Shown: positions 50,996 to 61,584, numbered from the stretch's first letter. The stretch is 64,000 bases of DNA from Emticicia agri (GCF_004168285.1 NZ_SEWF01000017.1:1-64000); one strand, 5' to 3'. The notes: generated by a model from the sequence alone, not told the origin. A program made the numbers and translations.

Positions 50996-53857
50996 TTAAT
51001 TCTTTCCACTTCCCTGCACACCCGGAGCAGTACCTGTTGTGCCTGTTGCTGGCTTTTTATCGAAATCACCTGCTTTTACAATCGATATTTTCTTAGGGTC
51101 AACGTGTTTTTTCATGGCAGCATTTACTTGCTCTGCGGTTAGTGCTTCTACTTTTTTCTCAAAGTCAGCATCAAAAGCAAGAGTTCTGTCATAATAGAGA
51201 TAGTTATTCAAACGGCTTGATAACTCATTATCCTGCGAGCGAGATACACTGCGGCTTTGCAACCAACCTGCTTTTGCGGCTTTCAGTTCTTCTTCCGTAA
51301 AACCTTCTGTTACGACTTTATTCATTTCTTCAAAGAACGCTTTTTCCAGTTTCTCGGCGTTTTCAGGCGCATAGATAGCATAAGTCATGAAGCTACCTGA
51401 TTTATCAAATGGTGCACCCGATAATTGTGAGCCTACACCATAACTAAGCCCATCTTTCTGACGGATTCTGACAGCCAGACGAGAACTCAGGAAACCACCG
51501 CCTAACATATAGTTACCCAAAATAAGAGCAGGGTAATCTACATCAGTATCCTGTAAAGGCAAGTTCACACCTGCCAGGAACAATGCATTGGCTTTATCAG
51601 GGGTTTTAATGGCATTAGCACTCGGCGCAATATCCTGATAAACAGCCTGAATACGTTTGAATGGAGTAGGGTTTTTCCAGGTACCCAAAGAAGTACTGAT
51701 AATATTTTTAATGGTTGGCTCGTCAAAATCACCTACTACCGAAACAGTAGCGGCCGAAGCTCCATAGAAATCAGTATAGAACTTCTTCACGTCTTCTAAT
51801 TTCACGTTTTTCACATTCTCCAGTTGCTCGTCTAATGTTCCTACATAACGCACATCGCTCTTAGGATATGGATTCATGGTACGTTGGAATGCTGTGAAAG
51901 CCAGGCCCTGTGGGTCGCTTTTCTGAGACTCTATCTGTGCAATGCTTTCTTGTCTTAATTTCTCAAACTCGTTGGCATCAAATACCGGATTTTTCAGAAT
52001 ATCATTAACAATAGCCAATGCTTTTGGTAAATTATCTTTACTTGATTCGATATTCACCACAACGTTATTACCACCACCACCAATAAATACCTGCGATTTG
52101 ATTTTGTCAAGACTGTCTTTGATTTGCTGACGATTCAGGGTTTTAGTGCCTTTATTCAGCATCGAAGCAGTAAAAGAAGCGATGGTTTGCTTGTTTTGCA
52201 GACTTTGTTCATCGCCCATTCTTAAAGTAATATTGGCTCTTACCGTATTACCACGGGTTGATTTTTGTAGAAACGCATATTCAAGGCCATTAGGCTCTTG
52301 TCCACGTTTGGTACGATTTTCGATATTTGCCGGAGATGGGTCAAATGCCTCACCTTGTGCCACTACCGCACGACCTTTGTAGTTTTTCACTAAATCATCT
52401 ACATTTGGAGACTCAGGTACTTTTACACGGTCGGGAGTTTCTTCCGGTATAAATAAACCTATCGTACGGTTCGATGGCTTGAAATAGAATTTGGCTACAC
52501 GAGCTACATCAGCAGGGGTTATTTTTTCTATGGCATCACGGTAAATAAATACCAATCGCCAGTCGCCTGCACCAATGTATTCACTTAATTGCAGCCCTGT
52601 TCTTTCGGTATTGCGTAAAGTCAACTCAAGCGTTTTCAGAATTTCGTTTTTGGCACGGTCTACATCTTCTTTGGTAATTTCCATTGTCGGAACCGCATCT
52701 AAAGTAGCCAGCATGGTCTTTTTGGCATCTTCTAAATCTTTATCTTTCAGAACAGACGCATTAAAGTATAAAAATGTTGGGTCTTTGTTGGTAAACGAAT
52801 AAGCATACTGGCTTGATGCTTTTTTGGTTTCAACCAAGGCTTTATAAATTTTACCTGCCGGTTCGCTTGTCAGAATGCCTTGCAACACATCTAAAGCCGG
52901 ATAATCAGGGTGAGCATTGCCACAGATATGATAAGCCACACCAATAGCCTGCACATCTCCTACCCGACGTAAGGTAACCGAACGTTCACCATCCTGTACA
53001 GGTTCTACAGTGTAAGTAGGTTGCAATACACGTGTCGGACGAGGAATATAGCCAAAGTATTCGTTTATCATCTTAATGGTTTTGGCCTCGTCAATTTTTC
53101 CGGCTACCAACAATACCGCATTATCAGGCTGGTAGTATTTTCTATAAAATGCCTGCAAGTTATCAATAGGTACCCGCTCAATATCTTCGCGTGAACCGAT
53201 AGTTGAGTTACCATAGTTATGCCACAGATAAGCGGTTGAAATAACTCTTTCGCTCAATACGCTTTCGGGGTCATTTTCGCCCATTTCAAATTCATTTCTT
53301 ACTACTGAAAACTCTTTTTCCAGGTCTTCTTTTTTAATAAACGAATTTACCATACGGTCAGACTCTAAGTCTAAAGCCCATTTCAGGTTTTCTTCGGTTG
53401 CCGAGAAAGTTTCGAAATAGTTGGTACGGTCGAGCCAGGTAGTACCGTTCGGACGAGCACCATGGTCAGTCAGTTCTTGTGGAATATTGGTATGTTTGGT
53501 TGAGCCTTTAAACACCATGTGCTCTAATAAGTGAGCCATCCCTGTTTCGCCGTAACCTTCGTGACGAGAACCTACAAGATAGGTAATGTTTACCGTAATG
53601 GTCTGTTTTGAGGGGTCCGGGAACATTAAAACTCTCAGACCATTGCCCAGCATGTACTCTGTAATTCCTTCTACTGAAGTAACTTTTACCGGGTCCGGAA
53701 TCACCGGTTTTTCAGCCATCGCTGTAGCGTTGCCTTTTTTCTTTCTTTTTTTCTTTTCTTTTTTCTGGGCAAAAACATCGCCGCCAAACAAGAAAAGTCC
53801 CACAAGCAAAGTAATAGCAATCTGCCTGATTGGAAATTGTCGATAGGTTTTTAACAT
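50996..53857 (-). CDS. M16 family zinc protease, long form (two repeats), exported
   Basis: A 953-residue insulinase/pitrilysin-family protein. Residues 1-30 form a signal peptide ending in DVFAQ, followed by a highly basic segment. The active N-terminal half has the inverted zinc motif HLLEH (H109, E112, H113) and the third ligand Glu in VVRNEFEMGEND. The second half (about 500-930) repeats the fold without zinc ligands, with the R/Y pair region (RLAVRIRQKDGLSYGVGS). A likely periplasmic peptide-degrading enzyme. The start at 53857 gives the signal peptide; 53893 would add 12 residues. Confidence 0.92.
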   Translation of the reverse strand: MLKTYRQFPIRQIAITLLVGLFLFGGDVFAQKKEKKKRKKKGNATAMAEKPVIPDPVKVTSVEGITEYMLGNGLRVLMFPDPSKQTITVNITYLVGSRHEGYGETGMAHLLEHMVFKGSTKHTNIPQELTDHGARPNGTTWLDRTNYFETFSATEENLKWALDLESDRMVNSFIKKEDLEKEFSVVRNEFEMGENDPESVLSERVISTAYLWHNYGNSTIGSREDIERVPIDNLQAFYRKYYQPDNAVLLVAGKIDEAKTIKMINEYFGYIPRPTRVLQPTYTVEPVQDGERSVTLRRVGDVQAIGVAYHICGNAHPDYPALDVLQGILTSEPAGKIYKALVETKKASSQYAYSFTNKDPTFLYFNASVLKDKDLEDAKKTMLATLDAVPTMEITKEDVDRAKNEILKTLELTLRNTERTGLQLSEYIGAGDWRLVFIYRDAIEKITPADVARVAKFYFKPSNRTIGLFIPEETPDRVKVPESPNVDDLVKNYKGRAVVAQGEAFDPSPANIENRTKRGQEPNGLEYAFLQKSTRGNTVRANITLRMGDEQSLQNKQTIASFTASMLNKGTKTLNRQQIKDSLDKIKSQVFIGGGGNNVVVNIESSKDNLPKALAIVNDILKNPVFDANEFEKLRQESIAQIESQKSDPQGLAFTAFQRTMNPYPKSDVRYVGTLDEQLENVKNVKLEDVKKFYTDFYGASAATVSVVGDFDEPTIKNIISTSLGTWKNPTPFKRIQAVYQDIAPSANAIKTPDKANALFLAGVNLPLQDTDVDYPALILGNYMLGGGFLSSRLAVRIRQKDGLSYGVGSQLSGAPFDKSGSFMTYAIYAPENAEKLEKAFFEEMNKVVTEGFTEEELKAAKAGWLQSRSVSRSQDNELSSRLNNYLYYDRTLAFDADFEKKVEALTAEQVNAAMKKHVDPKKISIVKAGDFDKKPATGTTGTAPGVQGSGKN

Positions 53858-54101
53858 AATTTTGAGGTGAAATGAGGAATAATATACATACAAATAAACG
53901 CCAAAATGAGCATAAGTTTGTTGCCTATGCCTACTTTGTCGTTTTAAATTGCTATAACGAATTAAGGTAATTAAATAATTTAATGCAAACAGAAAATGTT
54001 AAGGTGTGTTAAACGTTGATGAATGGTTAATACCAATAAATTTGTAAATAGAAGTCTGAATGATAAAAGCAGGCTTTATTTAGTACCCAAATCATAGAAT
54101 A

Positions 54102-57100
54102 GTGCAAAAATTACTAAAAACATACCTTCGTCGGCTAACAAACCTTACTTCTCGTAACAGGTCGCTTTTACTCTTAAATTTACCTCAGGAACAATTTCTT
54201 GACTTACATAGTCTGAATTTTTTAGACAACAAACCCTCTTTTGACTATATCCATCAACTGATTAGTCAGAAAAACCAGATTACGTTATGTGATGTGCAGG
54301 ATAGTCGGTATGATAAAGTGAATGAGGTAAGCCAACGCCTGCGCAAACTGGCAAGAACCGAAAATTTTATTGAAGAAGAACGTGGAGCTAAAGATTTATA
54401 TGTGGCCTATCCGTTTATAAAAGGAAAACTTTCTGATGGCACTCCGGTGCGTTGCCCCTTATTGTTTTTTCCGGTTACTCTAAAAAACAATGGCAAAAAA
54501 TGGATTTTAGAACAACGTGACGAGCCTGTAAGCCTCAACAGAAGTTTTCTATTAGCGTATTCTTATTTCAATCAGATAAAACTACCTGACGAATGGTTAG
54601 AGAAATCGTTCGAGGATTTTGACAAAGATAGTCTGGCCTTTCGCACACAATTATATGAGTTACTGAAAGATAGTCCGGTTGAAATTAATTTCAATCAGGA
54701 GCTTTTTCAAAATCAGTTAATTGATTTTGAAAAATTAGCTAAATCGGAGTTAGACAGCAGTGAACGTAATGGAGAGCTAAAACTATATCCGCAGGCAGTA
54801 TTAGGTATTTTCCCACAGGCAGGTTCTTATCTGGTACCCGACTATGAAGAACTCATCAAAAATGCCGAAGAGGGACATTATGAATTAGATACTTTTGAAG
54901 AGTTATTTCAACACGCTACGCCTCCAACCAATCAGCCTTTGTTTAAAGAAGAAACTGCTTTTTTACCTTTTGCCATTGATGCCTCGCAGGAAGAAGCCAT
55001 CAAGCAGGTAAAAGAGGGGTATTCGATTGTAGTACAGGGGCCTCCCGGTACAGGTAAATCTCAGATGATTGCTAACCTGATAGCTGATTTTACGGCCCGA
55101 GGAAAAAAGGTTTTAGTAGTTTGCCAGAAGCGTGTGGCTTTAGATACTGTGTACCAGCGTCTGCAAAAAGTGGCTATGACCGACTTTGCGGCTTTGATTC
55201 ATGATTTCAAGAATGACAGAAAAGCCCTTTTTGAAAAAATTGCCGGACAGATAGAACGGATTGAAGATTATCAGAAGAAAAACAAAGGACTTGATGCCAT
55301 TTTTCTGGAACGCAACTTTACCCAAATCAGCCGCAGAATTGATAAGATTTCAGAAGAGTTGCAAAGCCTGAAAGATGCCCTTTTTGATGAATCTGTGTGC
55401 GGTACATCAGTAAAAGAGTTATATCTGAGCAGTAGTCTCAATAAACCTGCTATTGATTTACAAGACCTGTATAGGTCTTTCCCCTTTCATGAATTAGCTG
55501 ATTTTGAAGGAAGACTTAGCCGTTACCTTCAATACGAAGCTAAACTCAGAAGCGGAGCAGGCTATGAATTCTGGCAATTGCGCAACTCATTCAGCAAAAG
55601 AACTTTTACAGACCTTGTAAAAATTACAGATACTCTTGAGGCAGTTATGGGTTTTCAACAAAAGAACGGGCAATTATTCTCTATTATCGAGTTGAATCAG
55701 TTTGATGAAAATACCGTCCAGAATTTCATTAAATATTTTGAAAATACACAAGTCGGTGAGGTTTTCACTTCTATTGTTCAGGAGAAAAAATTCATCAGTA
55801 ACCGCCAGTTTGATTTAGAACAAATCTATACCGAATTAGCGCAATTGTTTACACACGAGGGCATTGAACAGAGTATTCCGGCCAGAGATTTGTTATTCAG
55901 GAAAACACAGGTAGAGAAAGCCTACTTAGCCAGCCAGTCAGGTCTCAACTCGCTTGTCTGGAAATTCTTCTCAAAAGATAAAAGAGAGATTGAACTATTA
56001 TTAGCACAAAACAGGCTACCACTTAATGAAGCAGGATTAGGCCTATTGAATAAGAAAATTCAGCAACGAATTGCGTTTGAAGACATCAAAGAAAAACTCA
56101 ATAAAAAAGAGGTTGTAATTGATGAAAAGGATAGCTGGGAGACTATCAAAAGCCAGTTGCGGAATTATATACTTGCTAATAAAGCCTATGCTATTTATCA
56201 ACAGGAAGAGTTTATTCGCCGTCAGACTACCGATATATTCACGCATGCAAAAGCATTTTCTGTTAATCCATTCAAAGATTTAGCTAAACTGATTGTTGAC
56301 ACCAAATTAGAGTTTGTGCAATGGCAGTTGTATGTATCTTACCAACAGATAGAGAATCTGGTGGCAAAACCGGAGTTAAAACAAGAATGTATTAGCTATC
56401 TTAAACAGAATTTTGATTTACTGGTAGAAGCTGATGAACTGAAGGAGTCTTTCAACACTACTGAATCAGACGTAATCAAACGTTTACTTGGCTATAATAA
56501 TCCGGCGGTAAGTACTACCGAGTTAACAGAGGTATTTCTGAACTCGCTACGCATAGCCTGGACACAACATATTGAAATGCTTTATCCTATTTTAAGAGGG
56601 GTTAGCTCTTTAAAAGTAGAGCAATTGGAAACTGAATTGCAGGAATGTGTGATTAAAAAGCAGGAGCTGAGTCAGGAGATATTATTACTGAAATTGCGTG
56701 AACAGACTTATCAGGATTTGGTAATTAACCGTCTTCAAAACGTGGTTACCTATCGGGAATTACAACACCAGACTACCAAAAAACGTAAACTGTGGTCGGT
56801 TCGGAAATTATTAGAAAATCATTCAGAAGAAATATTTAAGCTGATTCCCTGCTGGATGGCTTCCCCTGAATCGGTATCGGCTATTTTCCCGCTTTCAGGG
56901 CAAAATCCAACTGATTCACTTTTTGATTTAGTGATTTTTGATGAAGCCTCTCAATGTTTTGCCGAAAATGGTATCCCAGCCATTTATCGGGGTAAACAGG
57001 TAGTAATTGCCGGAGATTCTAAACAACTACAACCAACCGACTTATATCAGATTCGCTATGATGAGGACGCCGAAGATGAGACTGTTTTAGAAATAGACTC

Positions 57101-58007
57101 CTTGCTTGATTTAGCTGCCCAATACCTGCCACAATCTTGGTTAAGAGGTCACTATCGCAGTCATTCTTTAGACCTGATAGATTTCTCTAATCAGCATTTT
57201 TATAAAAATTCTCTTCAATTATTGCCGCATTATACCGAAATCAGCAAAAACAAACCTGCTATCAGTTATATCAAACTGGATGGCTATTGGGAAAATAATA
57301 CAAATCCGACTGAGGCACAAAAGGTATTAGAAATTGTTGAAGACTTGAAACGTAAAGCTCCGTCTAAAACGATTGGGGTAGTTACCTTCAACTTTAAACA
57401 GGCTGATTTGATTTATCAGACTATCTCACCGGTTCTGGGTGAGGGTTGGGGGGTAATAAAAAATATCGAAAATATACAAGGTGATGAATATGATATTGTG
57501 ATTTTCTCGATAGGCTATGCGCCTAACCTGAAAGGCAAGCTATTAATGAATTTCGGTAGTCTGAATCAGCAAGGCGGAGAAAACCGATTGAATGTGGCTG
57601 TAACCCGTGCAAGAGAATTTATTTATATTGTCAGTAGTATTTTACCTCACCAATTACAGGTTGACCAATCGCAGAATCAAGGGCCTAAGTTATTAAAAAA
57701 ATACCTCGAATATGCCTTAGAGGTATCGCAGGGAGATTATACGCCAGAACCGCATACAACAGAAAAATTCAATACCCGATGGCTATTGAAAAATCAGTTG
57801 GTACGTGAAAATCAGGGATTTTATTTAGAATTACCTTTCGCAGACATTACAGTAAAAGACTCGGGCACTTACGAATCTCTTATTTTAACAGACGATGATT
57901 TGTATTATGAGAGCATTACGCCAAAAGATGCCCACGCTTATCTGCCAATCAGCCTGCGTGCCAAAGGTTGGAAATTTGAAAGACTATGGAGCCGTAACAC
58001 GGAATGA
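54102..58007 (+). CDS. Large superfamily 1 helicase with DUF4011-like N-terminus
   Basis: A 1301-residue protein starting at GTG. The N-terminal ~290 residues (RRLTNLTSRNRSLLLLNL, LRKLARTENFIEEERGAKDL) resemble the DUF4011 region of large helicases. SF1 motifs: Walker A GPPGTGKS near residue 313, Walker B DEASQC near 947, GDSKQLQPTD near 974, and motif VI VAVTRAREFIYIV near 1164. A ~450-residue helical, coiled-coil insertion lies between. Such proteins occur alone and as parts of defence or repair systems; no nuclease or partner gene adjoins, so the role is unknown. ATP-driven nucleic-acid unwinding is the safe statement. Confidence 0.85.
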   Translation: MQKLLKTYLRRLTNLTSRNRSLLLLNLPQEQFLDLHSLNFLDNKPSFDYIHQLISQKNQITLCDVQDSRYDKVNEVSQRLRKLARTENFIEEERGAKDLYVAYPFIKGKLSDGTPVRCPLLFFPVTLKNNGKKWILEQRDEPVSLNRSFLLAYSYFNQIKLPDEWLEKSFEDFDKDSLAFRTQLYELLKDSPVEINFNQELFQNQLIDFEKLAKSELDSSERNGELKLYPQAVLGIFPQAGSYLVPDYEELIKNAEEGHYELDTFEELFQHATPPTNQPLFKEETAFLPFAIDASQEEAIKQVKEGYSIVVQGPPGTGKSQMIANLIADFTARGKKVLVVCQKRVALDTVYQRLQKVAMTDFAALIHDFKNDRKALFEKIAGQIERIEDYQKKNKGLDAIFLERNFTQISRRIDKISEELQSLKDALFDESVCGTSVKELYLSSSLNKPAIDLQDLYRSFPFHELADFEGRLSRYLQYEAKLRSGAGYEFWQLRNSFSKRTFTDLVKITDTLEAVMGFQQKNGQLFSIIELNQFDENTVQNFIKYFENTQVGEVFTSIVQEKKFISNRQFDLEQIYTELAQLFTHEGIEQSIPARDLLFRKTQVEKAYLASQSGLNSLVWKFFSKDKREIELLLAQNRLPLNEAGLGLLNKKIQQRIAFEDIKEKLNKKEVVIDEKDSWETIKSQLRNYILANKAYAIYQQEEFIRRQTTDIFTHAKAFSVNPFKDLAKLIVDTKLEFVQWQLYVSYQQIENLVAKPELKQECISYLKQNFDLLVEADELKESFNTTESDVIKRLLGYNNPAVSTTELTEVFLNSLRIAWTQHIEMLYPILRGVSSLKVEQLETELQECVIKKQELSQEILLLKLREQTYQDLVINRLQNVVTYRELQHQTTKKRKLWSVRKLLENHSEEIFKLIPCWMASPESVSAIFPLSGQNPTDSLFDLVIFDEASQCFAENGIPAIYRGKQVVIAGDSKQLQPTDLYQIRYDEDAEDETVLEIDSLLDLAAQYLPQSWLRGHYRSHSLDLIDFSNQHFYKNSLQLLPHYTEISKNKPAISYIKLDGYWENNTNPTEAQKVLEIVEDLKRKAPSKTIGVVTFNFKQADLIYQTISPVLGEGWGVIKNIENIQGDEYDIVIFSIGYAPNLKGKLLMNFGSLNQQGGENRLNVAVTRAREFIYIVSSILPHQLQVDQSQNQGPKLLKKYLEYALEVSQGDYTPEPHTTEKFNTRWLLKNQLVRENQGFYLELPFADITVKDSGTYESLILTDDDLYYESITPKDAHAYLPISLRAKGWKFERLWSRNTE

Positions 58008-58025
58008 TATTGACATTCCGTGTTA
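57995..58025. terminator. Hairpin overlapping the helicase stop codon
   Basis: TAACACGGAATG (57995-58006) pairs perfectly with CATTCCGTGTTA (58014-58025) around a seven-base loop. It includes the helicase stop (58005-58007). It has little T run and could serve both convergent genes. Confidence 0.65.
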
Positions 58026-58048
58026 AAGTCTTCCAAAAGTATATAGTA

Positions 58049-59101
58049 TTATTTCTTCTCCGGAAACACCACACTTGCTCCTATGCTTACCACTAATATA
58101 CCCACAATAACCAACAGCGAGTGAACATTAGTAAACCCAACTGCTGATAACTGATGATGTAAAAGCATTTTGACACCGATAAAACTCAATAAAATACCTA
58201 AGCCATATTTCAGGAAGCGGAAAAGACCCATGATACTTGCCAGGAAGAAAAACATAGAGCGAAGCCCCATAATGGCAAATACATTAGAGAAGAATACAAT
58301 ATAAGGGTCTTTGGTAATAGAGAAAATAGCGGGAATAGAGTCAACCGCAAAAACCACATCAGTACCTGCAATTACTAACATCACCAGAAACAATGGCGTA
58401 ATATACCATTTCTTAAATCGTTTATGATAGACTAAAAAATGGTCAATCACATTGCGTTTATAGACATTAAAATATTTAGAAGCAAACTTTACCACCGGAT
58501 GTTTTGCCGGGTCTATTTCTTCATCTTCTTCTTTATTCCGCAGGATATTAACTCCTGTATAAATCAGAAAAGCGCCAAAAATATACAGAATCCATTCAAA
58601 CTCCTGAATCAGGGCAGCTCCGATAAAAATGAAGATAAAGCGTAAAACAATAGAGCCTAAAATACCCCATACCAACACTTTCTTATAAAACTTCTTATGA
58701 ACGCCGAACGAATTGAAAATCAGAATAAATACAAAGATATTATCAACTGATAACGAATATTCTGTCAGATAACCCGTTAGATAATCAATCGCCATGCTAT
58801 TCTGAAAAGTCCTTAAAGCCGCTTCAAAATTCGGCGGGAGTTTCAACGACTCATAATACTTTTCCTTTACATCCTGTAGATGCGTTACATCACTAATATC
58901 ATGAATCAGATAGCCATACTGGCGAAGAAAAAAGAAAAAGGCAATGGCCAGCGAAACCCAGACGGCACTCCAGATACCAGCTTCTTTAAAACTTACCACA
59001 TGGCTTTTAGATTTACTGAATGCTCCCAGATCGAGAGCCATCACAAATGCAACAAAAATCGAAAACCCTATAAAAAATATAGTCTCACTTGATAATGACA
59101 T
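58049..59101 (-). CDS. TerC-family membrane protein
   Basis: A 350-residue inner-membrane protein with about eight helices, belonging to the Alx/TerC family of probable manganese/metal exporters. Family features are VAFVMALDLGAF near residue 20, TEYSLSVDNIFVFILIF near 115 with its membrane Asp, and DVVFAVDSIPAIFSI near 245. The tellurite-resistance name is historical; no other ter gene is present. Its ATG is adjacent to the divergent intergenic region preceding the GT2 gene. Confidence 0.9.
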   Translation of the reverse strand: MSLSSETIFFIGFSIFVAFVMALDLGAFSKSKSHVVSFKEAGIWSAVWVSLAIAFFFFLRQYGYLIHDISDVTHLQDVKEKYYESLKLPPNFEAALRTFQNSMAIDYLTGYLTEYSLSVDNIFVFILIFNSFGVHKKFYKKVLVWGILGSIVLRFIFIFIGAALIQEFEWILYIFGAFLIYTGVNILRNKEEDEEIDPAKHPVVKFASKYFNVYKRNVIDHFLVYHKRFKKWYITPLFLVMLVIAGTDVVFAVDSIPAIFSITKDPYIVFFSNVFAIMGLRSMFFFLASIMGLFRFLKYGLGILLSFIGVKMLLHHQLSAVGFTNVHSLLVIVGILVVSIGASVVFPEKK

Positions 59102-59301
59102 ATGAAATTTGCTAATACGAAATCTGCATTTCGTGTGTTAATTGTTATTAATTGGCATTTTGTTTGCCTGTTTATCATGAGTTGTGAGATAATTTATTCT
59201 TGGAAATCAGAAGAATCATACACTATTTTGCAACCCAATTCTAAAATGGTGATATTTCACCAAAAATCGGCTGCAAATTAGCACCGAAAACTCAATAATT
59301 T

Positions 59302-60042
59302 ATGTATAATAACAAAAAAGTAGTAATTGTAATGCCTGCCTACCGGGCTTCACAAACACTTGAACGTACTTACCGAGAAATTCCATTTGATATTGTTGAT
59401 GAAGTAATATTAGTTGATGATTACAGCCCGGACGATACCGCCGAAGTAGCCAAGCGATTAAACATTCATCATGTTATCAGACATGATATAAATAAAGGCT
59501 ATGGTGGAAACCAGAAAACCTGTTATAACAAAGCCCTTGACATAGGGGCAGATATTGTAGTAATGGTACATCCTGACTACCAATATACCCCAAAGTTAAT
59601 CAGAGCTATGGTGAGTATTATTGGCGAAGACCTTTATCCGGTAGTTTTTGGGTCAAGAATTTTAGGCAAAGGTGCCTTAAAAGGCGGTATGCCCATGTAT
59701 AAATACATTGCCAACCGTTTCCTGACTTTTTCACAAAACCTGTTAATGGGACAAAAACTCTCCGAATATCATACCGGCTATCGGGCATTTTCAAAACAGG
59801 TATTGGAAACTGTACCATTCAGTAAATGTGATGATGATTTTATTTTCGATAATGAAATGATAGCACAGATATTCTGGAAAGATTACGAAATAGCAGAAGT
59901 TACTTGCCCCACCAAATATTTTGAAGAAGCCTCTTCTATCAATTTTGTCAGAAGTTCCAAATACGGATTAGGAGTACTAAGAGTATCTCTTCTATACATG
60001 TTTGCCAGAATTGGCCTATTCAAATGGAACCTGCTTAGCTAA
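59302..60042 (+). CDS. Glycosyltransferase family 2 (polyprenyl-phosphate sugar transferase type)
   Basis: A 246-residue cytosolic or membrane-associated enzyme with a GT-A fold. VIVMPAYRASQTLERTY, EVILVDDYSPDDT (nucleotide-binding Asp pair) and VMVHPDYQYTPKLI (the DxD-like site) are typical of DPM1-like transferases that move a sugar from a nucleotide to a polyprenyl phosphate. YHTGYRAFS and DDDFIFDNEMIAQ follow as in that group. There is no C-terminal membrane domain beyond one hydrophobic segment. Acceptor unknown; likely cell-surface glycan synthesis. Confidence 0.88.
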   Translation: MYNNKKVVIVMPAYRASQTLERTYREIPFDIVDEVILVDDYSPDDTAEVAKRLNIHHVIRHDINKGYGGNQKTCYNKALDIGADIVVMVHPDYQYTPKLIRAMVSIIGEDLYPVVFGSRILGKGALKGGMPMYKYIANRFLTFSQNLLMGQKLSEYHTGYRAFSKQVLETVPFSKCDDDFIFDNEMIAQIFWKDYEIAEVTCPTKYFEEASSINFVRSSKYGLGVLRVSLLYMFARIGLFKWNLLS

Positions 60043-60061
60043 TAATAGAAGTCATAATAGT

Positions 60062-60101
60062 AACAGGGCGAATATCTGAATTGGTATTCGCCCTGTTGTT
60101 T
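60062..60101. terminator. Bidirectional terminator, GT2/metallophosphoesterase
   Basis: AACAGGGCGAATA (60062-60074) pairs perfectly with TATTCGCCCTGTT (60085-60097) and is followed by GTTTT. Confidence 0.85.
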
Positions 60102-61381
60102 TATACAGATTTCAATTCAAAAATTGTAATCTCAGGATAAATACCTAAACGACCCGGATAACCTATATAGCCAAATCCACGGTTCACATAGAGTTTCTGG
60201 TCTCCTTCTTCGTATAAACCTGCCCACTCTTTATAGCGCAATTGTACCGGCGACCACTTAAAATTACCTAATTCTACACCATATTGCATTCCGTGGGTGT
60301 GCCCGGCAAAAGCCACATCAATGTCTTTATACTTTGGTAAAACCTGATTTCTCCAATGGCTTGGGTCGTGCGAGAGCAACAATTTAACCGGATAATCCTG
60401 AGTATTAGCATTTGCTTTTTCTAAATTACCATATTTGGCAAATCCACCTGCACCCCAGTTCTGAATACCTAAAATTCCTATTTTTTCTCCATCTACTTTT
60501 AATTCACGATGTTCATCTATCAACAAATCCCAACCCATTGTTTTATGAGCACCCATTAAATCTATTAAGTTCTGTCGTTTTTTATCTGCCGATGCCCAAT
60601 CAGTATAATCTCCATAATCATGGTTACCAAGGGTAGAGAAAGTACCCAATGGGGCTTTAATTTTAGAGAAAATATCAATGTAGTCTTTCACTTCCGGCGC
60701 AATGTTATTTACCAGGTCACCTGTAAAGAAAAACACATCCGGTTTTTCTTTCATCAACATTTCTACGCCACCTTTTACTGCTGTTTTATTAAAAAAACTA
60801 CCTGAATGAATGTCAGAAAGCTGTGCAATGGTCATTCCATCAAATTGCTTCGGCAAGTTTTTCAGATTGAGTGTTACCCTTCTTAAATGATAATCATGCG
60901 CACCTGACAATATACCCCAGGTCATGCCACCTAAATGTAAACCACCTAAGGCCAGAGCCGATTTAGCTAAAAACTCCGAACGGCTAATACCCGTAGAGAC
61001 AGGTTGTAGATTATCGGTAACCGCAGATGGTTTTGAGGCAGATGTACTTTGAAAAAACGAGGCAATCCATTTAAAAAAGCGGATAATATCGTCAATAAAT
61101 AGTACCAATACCGAAAATACTTTTGATATATAGATAATAAAGACGCCTGCCATCACAAATGTCCTGAAACTGGCTTTAACCGGGGGTGCAGCAGGCATAT
61201 AGGTAAAGACTCCTATAAAGGCAATGATTGAAATAATGGTTAAACCCCAATACCCATAGCCAATTATCCGTTGAGTAAGCCCACTTGATGAACGCATCAC
61301 CAATTTAATTGCCTGCCAGACATATAAGTCTATCAGTACAAATACGACTGCCGCCAGGGCAAGTCCAAAAATTCTATTCAT
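60101..61381 (-). CDS. Membrane metallophosphoesterase
   Basis: A 426-residue protein with four N-terminal hydrophobic segments (about 5-25, 40-63, 75-105 and 140-165), then a calcineurin-like metallophosphoesterase domain. Metal-binding motifs: AQLSDIHSG near 195, TGDLVNN near 230, LGNHDYGDY near 258, LLSHDPSHW near 340 and FAGHTHGMQYG near 365. The sequence around SEFLAKSALALGG is typical of YkuE-like enzymes. The substrate, perhaps UDP-sugar or lipid precursor, is inference. Convergent with GT2. Confidence 0.9.
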   Translation of the reverse strand: MNRIFGLALAAVVFVLIDLYVWQAIKLVMRSSSGLTQRIIGYGYWGLTIISIIAFIGVFTYMPAAPPVKASFRTFVMAGVFIIYISKVFSVLVLFIDDIIRFFKWIASFFQSTSASKPSAVTDNLQPVSTGISRSEFLAKSALALGGLHLGGMTWGILSGAHDYHLRRVTLNLKNLPKQFDGMTIAQLSDIHSGSFFNKTAVKGGVEMLMKEKPDVFFFTGDLVNNIAPEVKDYIDIFSKIKAPLGTFSTLGNHDYGDYTDWASADKKRQNLIDLMGAHKTMGWDLLIDEHRELKVDGEKIGILGIQNWGAGGFAKYGNLEKANANTQDYPVKLLLSHDPSHWRNQVLPKYKDIDVAFAGHTHGMQYGVELGNFKWSPVQLRYKEWAGLYEEGDQKLYVNRGFGYIGYPGRLGIYPEITIFELKSV

Positions 61382-61568
61382 CTCGTTATGATAGTGTTTG
61401 TAAAACCGAATGAAAACAAAACGGTTTTATGAAAAATATGGTTTCCTCAGCCAATTTTTTAATCTTTATATATGATGAAAGGCATATTCTCTATGAAAAC
61501 AACCCTTATTTACCATATGAAAGGTAATATCGTTATTGTAATGGTATAAATCAAATTTAAATTTTCCC

Positions 61569-61584
61569 TACCAATCGTTTGGTA
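61569..61584 (+). promoter_or_regulatory. TetR-type operator overlapping the -33 element
   Basis: TACCAATCGTTTGGTA is a 16-base palindrome with one mismatched pair. The TTTG at 61578-61581 within it is the -33 element of the following promoter. A partial copy, GAACGTTTGGTA, lies at 62254-62265 before the dinB-like gene. Confidence 0.65.

Noticed and set aside
58049-59101. Tellurite-resistance operon
   Set aside because: Only a TerC-family protein is present; terB, terD and other ter genes are missing.
59102-59281. 59-codon frame directly upstream of the GT2 gene
   Set aside because: It starts next to the TerC start codon, has no recognisable domain, and lies where both divergent promoters must be; probably chance.
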